Of a stretch of DNA of 64,000 nucleotides, positions 56,013 through 64,000 are shown one piece after another. The notes under the pieces are model-generated. The model had not been told where the DNA came from, made no database searches, and worked only from the letters and a program-made list of their open reading frames with translations. The DNA is from Vermamoeba vermiformis (taxonomy: Eukaryota; Tubulinea; Echinamoebida): positions 310,001 through 374,000 of the forward strand of contig JBEWZL010000003.1 of NCBI GenBank assembly GCA_045837725.1, written 5' to 3'. The stretch's first letter is position 1. Each line of letters starts with the position of its first letter. A program made the translations under genes and the position numbers.

Positions 56013-58169
56013 GCTCTGAAGTTAATTTTTATTGCCTCCGCTTTGTGCATCTGCTACTCAGCCTCACAAACAATCAATGATCAAACAGGCGTCAGTGGAT
56101 TAATTGATGCATGGGGTAACCTGCCTACTAATTGGGTTAAGGCCAATGTTGCCAATTGCTGCAATTTTACTGGGATCACCTGCAATAACGGAGCCATTAC
56201 TTCAATGTAAGTAATATTTGACAAATAATATTATTAAAATAGTAATATTTTGGTCCTATTTGGCAATGTCGTATAGCCAAAGTTGTGGTAGATCGTTTTG
56301 AAAGCTAGATCTGACTCGATTATTTTTAGTGCATTGAGCTACCAAAACATTACTGGTACCATCCCCGCTGCAATTTCTAATTTCGCCGCCGCAGCTGTAT
56401 TGTAAGTATTTATTTAGTTATTTAAGTTTAGACTGTAGCGCTACACTTTGACATTTCATTCATGAATGGATTCGTTTTGACACGTGATCTGCTTTTAGTG
56501 ACCTAAGCTACAACAAATTGCACGGTGCTATTCCCCCCCAAATCTCCGGCATGACTGCTTTGAAAAACTTGTAAGTTCATGGTGTTAAATTTAAAAATAT
56601 TGAATTTATCTGACCTCGGATCTAGAAATCTTGAAGGCAACAAGCTCGATACCATTCCGACCGAGCTCTATTCTATGAGCGGATTGACTGTAGTGTAAGG
56701 ATTATAATTGTTTAAACAACACGACCGGATCTAATTTTTTTTGCGTAGCAACTTGCGATTGAACTCGTTTTCTGGTGCATTGCCTGCTGAATTCGGCAAT
56801 TTGGTCGCTTTAACTGATTTGTAAGTCATCATATATCTATTTTAATCTTTACGTAATAAGAAAGCTAATTAATTTTTATGCAGGATCCTCGGCAACAACT
56901 CATTTACTGGTCCTATCCCTAGTACTTGGTCCTCATTAGCCGCCCTTATGAAGCTGTAAGTTAATTAGTGCCTAGTAGTAGTTTTAACTCAAATTAACGA
57001 TAAAATTAGGCAACTTACTGGCAATCCGATTGAAGATGTTATTCCTGACGCTATTCTCAATCTGAAGGCTTTGCAAGTCTTGTAAGTTCCTGAATATATT
57101 CCTAATTAAGTAATTTTACTCATATACATATTTAGGGACGCATTGAACTGCTCGTTGATGGGTCCTATTCCTGACGCAATTTCTGGATTGACTGCCTTGC
57201 AACGATTGTAAGAATGATCGTTAATTTATTCGATAATAGTGCTGATTATTATTATAGGACCTTGAATAACAATTATTTGAACGGTTCGATCCCCACCACC
57301 ATCACGCAACTTACCAATCTCCAATCGATGTAAGAAAATAACTATATTACTGCTATCTTATAAATATTAACTCGTATTATCAATTAGTTTGCTGTTTAAC
57401 AACTGGTTGGAAGGCGCTATTCCCGAGGAAATTGGTCAATTGACTAATTTGGTCGAGTTCCACGCTCACTTCAATGAACTTTCTGGCCCATTGCCTGCTT
57501 CAGTGTCCAATTTGACTGCTTTGGAGAGCTTGTAAGTGCCACCTATTACCATAATTATAACGATTTACTTATATACCTCATTTAGTAACGTGCGCAACAA
57601 CTGGTTAACAGGCACCATTCCGTCACTCGCCAAGTTGACTAAATTGAAGTATTTGTAAGTACCAGGCGAAGATTAATATGAACCACTGTTCCTAATTGTA
57701 TTAATAGGGACTTGGAGTCAAACTTGTTCAACGGTGACTTCCCTGCTGGTCTCGGCGGATTGCCACTCGAAGATCTGTTTTTGCAACACAACAACTTGAC
57801 TGGCTGCGTCGCGACTGACTTGTACGACCTCTCAGACACTATTCTCGCGTGTGACTTGTCGAACAACAACGGTCTCACTTGCTGCGGTCACGTCTTGCCT
57901 GACGCTTGCAAGGTCAATTTTGAAGACGCTGGTGCCTGTGGAGGTACGCACAAAACAGACTTGACAAGTCCATATGTAGAAGTTAGTACTAATGTCATTT
58001 TAAAATAGCTCCTCCTGTTGCCCCTGTCGCAGCTCCTGTGGGTGAGCCAACGAGCCCTCACATCAATCCTCCTACCTCCAAGGGCACTGTAGCTAGCTCC
58101 TCGAGCCGGAACATCATTCACACCGCTTATTTATTGGCTGTGCTCGCTATTGTTAATATTATCTTTTAG
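56013..58169 (+). CDS. Secreted plant-type LRR protein, probable GPI anchor (start exon unresolved)
   Basis: Extracellular leucine-rich-repeat protein of unknown ligand. The first certain exon encodes a signal-peptide core (ALKLIFIASALCICYSASQ), directly preceded by TAG, so a short upstream exon with the ATG is missing from my model. An LRR N-cap follows (NWVKANVANCCNFTGITC), then about eleven repeats of the type LTDLILGNNSFTGPIPSTW. Each repeat is its own exon of about 72 bases ending before a TGTAAG donor. The C-cap is Cys-rich (CVATDLYDL, LTCCGHVLPDAC). A Pro-rich stalk and a hydrophobic tail (TAYLLAVLAIVNIIF-stop) suggest a GPI anchor. About 14 exons, roughly 440 residues. Confidence 0.85.
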
Positions 58170-58247
58170 AGTGCGTTAAATAAATAACATCGAATAATTT
58201 AAATTATTTACAAATGTACAGCAAGATATTTACAACATTATTAACTT

Positions 58248-61200
58248 TTACGAGGACGTTTTTGTGCTTGATTTTTCGCGTCCAATTTGCAGCTGAGTAA
58301 ATCCACAGTCTCGCAGCGTGTCCAATTCATCTTCAGCCATGGAATTGATGCACAAGGTCGGTCGAGTGCCAGTGACAGCTTTGATATTTTTCACGACAGT
58401 CTCGTCAAATTGCAATTTGATGCCGTCCAGCGAGACAATTTTCATTTGTTTCGCGTACTTGAGCACACTCAGCAACAACGGTGCGCCGTTTGTAATTTTT
58501 TCACACCAACTGATGTCAATGTGCTTCAACAGCGGGGACCAGCGGACCATGTACTTCACAGCGGCGAGTGACACTAGTGACTTGTGAAGCCGCAACACGC
58601 GCAGAGTGGTGCTGTAGAGCGGTGTGTCGATGGAGGTGAAGTTGAGATTGAGACAGGTCAGTTTTTTCATCCACGGCACTTGTCGCGCCAGTTCGGGCTG
58701 GAATGGCACGGCAACGAGACTGAGATGCACCAAATTTGGACATTTTTTGGGCAAGCCGCGGATGAGGTCATCTGGAACAAAAATCAGTCACGTGACAAAA
58801 AATATTTGCAAAGTATTAACGTACCTCCAATATTTTGATTTCCATCGAGAATTAACTCTCGCAGAACTGTGCCACAGATATTTAGGAGTTGCATAATACC
58901 TTCGCCTAAAAAGGAAATGTTAGCATGATATAGCATTCCAAATTAGGTAATTCGTACCGGTGACTTTGTAACAGTAGCCGAGTCGCAGTGAAGTGACATT
59001 TTGACACTTTGGCGCTAATTTGAGCAACAAATTGTCATCGAGTATAGTGCTGCCATCAAAATTGAGACTTTCAATGCCATCACCATATTCAGCGATGAAT
59101 TGAATGTCCTTTGCTGTCACATTGCCCAGGGACTGCGACAAAATGATTTCAAAACAGGACTGGAACACTGATGACGTGAAGGGTCGTTTTGAAGCAATCA
59201 TGTCCACCACGAGAATTTTCACGGCGTCTTTGTTCTTCAAGGCACGGTACACGCGCAGTGTCTTTTCAATGAGGGCCGAGGCATAGCGCGTATCTTCGAC
59301 ATTGTGCGCCATTTCAATGCACACGTCTGCAAAGGCGTTCAACAGGGCCTCACTGAATAAATGACATTAGCACTAGGCATTGTGTGACACGTGTCAACCT
59401 GACCCCGACCAGAAAAATACAATTTCACATAATTTGGAAAATGTTAAGAATCAGACAAAAAAAATTTTAAATCGCCGATTGAGTCATAAGCTGGTCGTAT
59501 CAACGTGAGCCGAAAGATTAGCAGTCTTAGGCTTTAGTTGATTTTGCGCAGTACAAGTGTGCTACCATTACACCACAGGACCGAAGGCCCCGCCAGGAAT
59601 CGAACCTGGACCTCTCGATCAGGAGTCGAGAGATGTACGCGCAGAGAACCAGCTCGTGCAGACATGAGAGCGGCGCAAGGTGGTCGTGCGCGTTAAAGGA
59701 AGTCGTTCAAAAGTTAGATCGGTTTGACACGTGAAAGATATTCGTGTGACACGTGTCAAAGTTTGACATGCCACTACGTACCTTCCAGGATTGATCAACA
59801 AGGACGCTTGGAGCAGTTCTTGACTCTGTTTGTACAGTCGATAGCGCTCTTGTGGCTGAATGAGCATCTTTGCAGTTATTCTGAAGGCCTGAGCCTCCGC
59901 GACAGACACAATTGGCAACTTTTTGATGCGCGGTTGTAACGAGACAATGTCCGGTGAAACAAACACGAATTCACGGCGATGATCTTGCAAGTCTTCGAGC
60001 GCTGTTTCAGAGAACCGAATTCCCGTCATTTCCTAAAAAGGAAATGTCAGTCTTAAGCACTTGCGTAAAATAGTGTCGCTTACTTGAATGCGTGTGAAGA
60101 CGCGGTGAATGCCTGTTGCCATGATCATGTAGCGCAGTGGACATTGCACAATTTCACCGAGCTTGGTCTCGTCCAACGAGCCAGGCAGTGCGGTGCTGAC
60201 GCAGGGACAGCTGAGCTCTTGTTGTTTGCAGTCACAGTACGCGGCACCTCTGTTCAGCTGTGCACTGCGCGAGACTGAATGACCTTTTTTGGCGTGACAT
60301 TCTTGCGCGCATACCGAGCAAATACCCTGCAAAGATTAGATTTACTAATTTGGAAAGTGGGTGCGTGCTTACTTGTCCGCCCATCAGACCACACGTGTAG
60401 CATTCGTGCATTGCAATCGGCACTTGTTTGTCACCGACGAATATAGCAGGACACACGTGATTAATAATTGCAAAACCTAATTATACAAAAGGTGAGCACG
60501 TGTAATGATCTGACTTTCCATAAAGGCAATCGTTACCTGCTTGTATGACGGGTGTTGGTGCTTCAGCGACTAGCTCGGAGTGTGTCGGGAATCCAGGGAA
60601 ATAGACCGAGAGTCGCTTGTGAATCTCGTTCCAGAGATCAATCGTGTGCGAGGCGTAGTTGAAATTTCCCAGCAATCGATTGAACACGTCAATCAGGACT
60701 TCTCGGTACGGTTCTTGAGACAGGACCCTATAATCGAGTTAATAGATGTGTATAGTATTATCAATAGTTCTGTCGTACTTTTTGGACCGTTTAGTCTCGC
60801 GCAAGAGCTCGCGAATGTAATTCTTGATGCCACGTGCCACCATCTCAATCAGCAGCAACTGTTTGAAGAACGATGATTGCATGTTCTTGCGCACCACTGC
60901 TAAATATCTAGCGCATAACATTAGTTTAAAAAATTCCCGATCCAAAATAAAAATTAAATCTCACCTAGTATTGACACCTTGTGCGCGTAAGAAATGAGTG
61001 ACTTCGAATGCGTTAGTCATAGTCTCCGTCATTTGGCGTTGGATCATCGTAGCTATTTTAGGAATGCTCGAGTTCAACAGATAATCCGTCGCTGACTTGA
61101 CCGCGTGCTGATGTTCGAGTCGATTGGGGTCATTAACGTCAAAGCGAGGACTGAACGCATCTGTCGGTTTGAAGTGTCAGTGCCGAGTACATATTAATCC

Positions 61201-63276
61201 ACTATGTATTATACTTACCTGAACTCAGTGCTTTGTGATACTGGCGAATGAACTCGGGTCTAAACAGGCGGTACAAAAAACAACTGCGCAGTGATGGCAC
61301 GGGCAAGGTCGGGGGCATTAACCGTGCTAAATCTACGACACAAAAGATTAGTTTCAGTTCTACGCTGCTTTTAAGGCAATATTACCTAATAAGTAAAATC
61401 TCCCATCCTCACCGCGATGTCCTTCAATATCCACAGGAAATCCAATCGTCTTGCTGTCCTCTACTGTCATGCCAGCCACGTGTGGGGCTAAATTTAGCCT
61501 CTTTGACAGCTGTCAAACAGAGTGTCAGCCGGACAATCAATCAATGGCCGTGAAAAAATTATTTACCTGATCCATCACTTTGTTGACTTCAATGTCATCA
61601 GCATGAACGTATCTATATAAGAAGTGTTATTAATAAGAGTTAGTTAATAAAGTCTAATGTCACGTGCCTGCCACCGTCAGACGAGCCGTAAATGAGTGTG
61701 TTGTCTGAGACTGGCAACAACGACATGGCGATCAAACGAAAGCCTAGATAATCGATCTGCAAATATCACTGTCGGTCAGTAAATGGACGAGCACGTGATT
61801 GTGATCGAGTACAGCGTCGTACCAGCGTCATTAATGGCGTGCAAATGGCTTCCATGTCACAGTTTTGAACTGTCATCAAACTCAACATTTCATGACTCGC
61901 TGCCTAGATGATGCATTGACATTAGTAACTATAATATTTATATATATATAGGCGCGTCTATTGTTGTCATATCGTGCGTACTTTCATGGCCTCGTGATCA
62001 CCGCCGTAAATGCCTTTCCAATCAGTTGCAAATTTGAACAAAATTCCATTGTAAATGTATTTCTCACCTACAATAAAATATTAATATAACTCCATAGTAA
62101 CATATCTCTATTGTTAATCTAATAATATGACACGTGTCATACCGCCGGCGTTTCCTCCGAGATTAGTGAATGGTTTAATCGTTCTATATTTAGCAGGCAC
62201 GAACACTTCTGATATGATAATGCGACCGTATGTTTGGGCTGCGAATAAATAATTAATTAATTATTTTCCAAATAAGGAAAAAAATTAAAAATAAAATCAT
62301 AATTTTCTAATTATGGCTCATACCAGCGTGTTCAAAGTTCTGCGCGACAGTTGCAATGGCTTTAAATCTTTTGGCGCGCAGTTCAGCGTTATCTTGCGGC
62401 AATCTCAAACATTGCTGATATTCTTCGTTCCAATCACGAGGTTCTCCGAGCTCGGGTCCAATCTCATCGCTCATTCTTTGCAAAGTTTCCAATTCTTTTG
62501 TCTAAAAAAGGTAATCGTTCAGTGAATACAAAGCCTTGTATAACTTTGCAAAAATTTTCTTACCGAATCATTCAATGAGGCCTTCAACAAATCCAACTGT
62601 TCCTTATATAATATCACTTGTCCATTATCACTATTACTCTGTTCACTCGTATTCAATATGTACGACAAAGTTTTGAAAAAGTCAGTGCTGATCTTCATCG
62701 TAGTATTAATGATTTCTTTTTGTTTTTCCGCGTTGATGACACTCGTCTCAAATGTCGTGCTGCTAGTCAATGTTGTCGCTGGTCTCGGTGATATCGGCAA
62801 TGATTTAGTGCGACTCAATTGATGCGAAGATCTGAGCACGTGAGGGGTCGTCGGAGAACCTCCGTGACTGCTCGTTGAAGTCGTGTTGGTGCCACTGACT
62901 GATTGCGATCGACTCGGGGAAAATTCCGAGAAATCAGCGGACAACTCATTGCTCTCCTGGTACATGTATCCTATTGATAATTATATTATTAGATTTATTC
63001 GAAAAAATTAAATTAAATTTTGTATGATATTATACCTTTATACTGCGAGGCTCTTTGTGCTTTAGCCAAACATTCGCGCAATATTTCAATATTTTCATTG
63101 CTCATTAATCGTCTATTGCGCACTTGGATCTCATTGTTGCTGTTAATTGAAGAGACAGATCCAGGACTTGGCGTGACTGGAAAAGTAGCTTCTTCATTGT
63201 AATTATATGAACCAATCGATGAAGAACTCGATGTTAATCCACTGGTCGAATAACGAGAGCTGTGATCGTCTGCCAT
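58248..63276 (-). CDS. CLU-domain / UBR-box / LRR fusion protein
   Basis: About 1185 residues in roughly 19 exons, starting MADDHSSRYSTSGLTSSSSS. Residues about 1-230 are Ser/Thr-rich. A CLU (clustered mitochondria) region follows at about 235-460: EPRDWNEEYQQCLRLPQDNA, RFKAIATVAQNFEHAAQTYG, KYIYNGILFKFATDW, DYLGFRLIAMSLLPVSDNTL, LIYGSSDGGRYVHADD and DGRFYLLDLARLMPP. After a helical stretch comes a UBR-type zinc box at about 675-745 (HECYTCGLMGGQGICSVCAQ, then KKGHSVSRSAQLNRGAAYCD and CPC). The C-terminus has AMN1-like LRRs (GIESLNFDGSTILDDNLLLK, VTSLRLGYCYKVTG, HIDISWCEKITNGAPLLLSV). It ends KSSTKTSS-stop. CLU proteins act in mitochondrial distribution and mRNA binding and UBR boxes bind N-degrons, so a degron-linked role is inferred. 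Intron 59354-59781 holds a permuted tRNA. Confidence 0.82.
59558..59630 (-). tRNA. Circularly permuted tRNA, probable Arg (CCT anticodon)
   Basis: On the minus strand the 3' part comes first. Anticodon arm CTCGA-CTCCTGA-TCGAG (59630-59614), variable AGGT, T arm CCAGG-TTCGATT-CCTGG and 3' acceptor CGGGGCC end at 59586, with discriminator T 59585. After TC comes the 5' part: acceptor GGTCCTG (59582-59576), TG, D arm GTGTAATGGTAGCAC and A (59558). Acceptor strands pair over 7 bp and the D stem over 4. The outer flanks TGCGCGTACA (59643-59634) and TGTACTGCGCA (59555-59545) are complementary with one bulged T, leaving three bases on each side, as expected of a splicing helix. B box GGTTCGATTCC and an A-box-like TGGTGTAATGG are present. 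G37 beside U36 is odd for an AGG-reading tRNA. Confidence 0.8.
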
Positions 63277-63602
63277 GTCAGGTGCGGGATATCCCTTAGA
63301 CGCTTGCCCGAAAAAAAAATTTACAAAAAATCTAAAACATTGGTAAGTGGCCCGTTTGACCAATAATATACTAAATATATAGTGATTTACCACGAGCAAT
63401 CCGGCAACTAATTATTACTGCACACAGGTAAGAGATCCCAACGAGAACGAAGTTGATCTCGCTATGTTTCGAACGGGATTTGCCAGATTTACGTCCGATT
63501 ATTAATACAAGTATACTTAATGCAAATAAATAATTAATAGTTGTTACATGCGTGTTAGTCATGCGATAATGAGCCGAAATTTTTTTCTTCATTTTTTGAC
63601 CG
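63277..63602. promoter_or_regulatory. Region between divergent CLU-UBR-LRR gene and the gene at 63603
   Basis: The 326 bases lie upstream of the minus-strand CLU-UBR-LRR gene. They include AT-rich stretches and may hold a 5' UTR intron of that gene. No firm element was recognised. Confidence 0.35.
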
Positions 63603-63793
63603 ATGTCGCAGAGAATACCACCGGTGGTTGTGTTGCGGAAGAGAGAAGGACTAGTTGGTTGCAAGACCTCCCTGTCCCGTATTCCACTAACGCGCACAAA
63701 CTCAAACTCGAACGCGCATCGGACCAAAGTTGGCAAAACATTTTGGCAGCTATTCGCCCCAAACAAAAATAATATTAGAAATGTCCACGTAGA
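63603..63793 (+). CDS. Probable first exon of a gene running off the window
   Basis: ATG 63603 opens MSQRIPPVVVLRKREGLVGC and continues KTSLSRIPLTRTNSNSNAHR to FWQLFAPNKNNIRNV. A perfect GTAAGT donor follows at 63794. The rest of the window (63794-64000) is AT-rich, as expected of intron. The peptide is basic and Ser/Thr/Asn-rich with no recognised domain. It could be a disordered N-terminus or the exon could be false. Confidence 0.4.
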
Positions 63794-64000
63794 GTAAGTC
63801 ACACGGTCACAGCTCAATTAATAATTATTTTTGTAATTTTAAAATAATAATTTGTTAATGGAAATCAAAATTATTTCTCCGGTACGGAAGCAATTGTTAT
63901 CATTGATTTAATAATAATAATTGTCGTATTATATTCATTATTATTAAAAAAACGGCTAGTTTTTTGCGGTTCTCGTGGTCGCAGTTTTGTTCGCAATTCT

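Noticed and set aside
59445-59545. Additional small RNA downstream of the permuted tRNA
   Set aside because: A weak hairpin (AGCC...GGCT) is present, but no family pattern was recognised. It is more likely the trailer of the tRNA precursor.
59545-59680. Ordinary tRNA, or two overlapping broken tRNAs, instead of a permuted one
   Set aside because: No 5' acceptor or D arm lies upstream of the anticodon arm and no anticodon/T arm lies downstream of the D arm. The two halves pair with each other perfectly, and so do their flanks.
63371-63817. Minus-strand open frame of about 148 codons with hydrophobic stretches
   Set aside because: It has no ATG at its start, overlaps the better plus-strand candidate exon at 63603 and has no recognised similarity. 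A small membrane peptide from the internal ATG cannot be fully excluded.

Overview
The window is nuclear DNA from a compact, very intron-rich eukaryote. Introns are mostly 40-120 bp with GTAAGT/GTACGT donors and TAG/CAG acceptors, spaced about one per 100-200 bp of coding sequence. Many intergenic gaps are under 400 bp, and TAA, TAG and TGA all act as stops. The gene set suggests an amoebozoan, possibly a protosteloid amoeba: Ras-like GTPases, a C1-DH-PH RhoGEF, a Bub2/Cdc16-type TBC protein, F-box/LRR proteins, LRR and beta-rich proteins with GPI-type tails, DUF599 and UPF0145 proteins. The species assignment is inference.

Layout: 1-1430 class III alcohol dehydrogenase (-, cut by the window edge); 1782-3798 serine carboxypeptidase (+); 4041-5012 NAD(P)-binding protein (+); 5138-7791 PH/ZZ/SPRY/F-box protein (+); 8001-11419 two tandem secreted PQQ-type propeller proteins (+); 11633-13885 cytochrome P450 (-); 14229-16590 F-box/LRR protein (+); 16902-17941 DUF599 membrane protein (+); 18273-20281 two Ras-like GTPases (-); 20719-22470 type I membrane protein (-); 23112-25518 ATP synthase beta (-), head-to-head with 25730-26435 ATP synthase delta (+); 26673-28446 Bub2-like TBC protein (-); 28746-28863 5S rRNA (+); 29167-31240 membrane dipeptidase (+); 32128-35659 RhoGEF (-); 36020-39464 importin-beta-like karyopherin (+); 39744-40990 F-box/multi-TM protein (-); 41115-41975 intronless RRM-like protein (+); 42133-43973 ADP-ribosylglycohydrolase (-); 44324-45382 UPF0145 protein (-); 45550-47729 peroxisomal-type thiolase (+); 47969-51260 surface protein (+); 51453-53714 succinyl-CoA ligase beta (+); 53888-55412 mercaptopyruvate sulfurtransferase (+) with tRNA-Thr in an intron; 56013-58169 LRR surface protein (+); 58248-63276 CLU-UBR-LRR protein (-) with a permuted tRNA in an intron; 63603 onward, first exon of a probable further gene (+).

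Common themes are central metabolism (ATP synthase, succinyl-CoA ligase, thiolase, sulfurtransferase, formaldehyde oxidation), small-GTPase signalling (two Ras-like proteins, RhoGEF, TBC protein), ubiquitin-linked adaptors (three F-box proteins and a UBR-box protein) and the cell surface (four proteins with signal peptide and C-terminal hydrophobic tail or TM).

The most unusual feature is at 59545-59643 (-). A complete tRNA can be read there only with its 3' part upstream of its 5' part, and the two outer ends are complementary, as in circularly permuted tRNA genes. It lies in an intron of a gene joining CLU, UBR-box and LRR regions, itself an unusual architecture. A second striking signal is a dispersed perfect palindrome, TGACACGTGTCA, with seven exact copies, all in introns or intergenic DNA.
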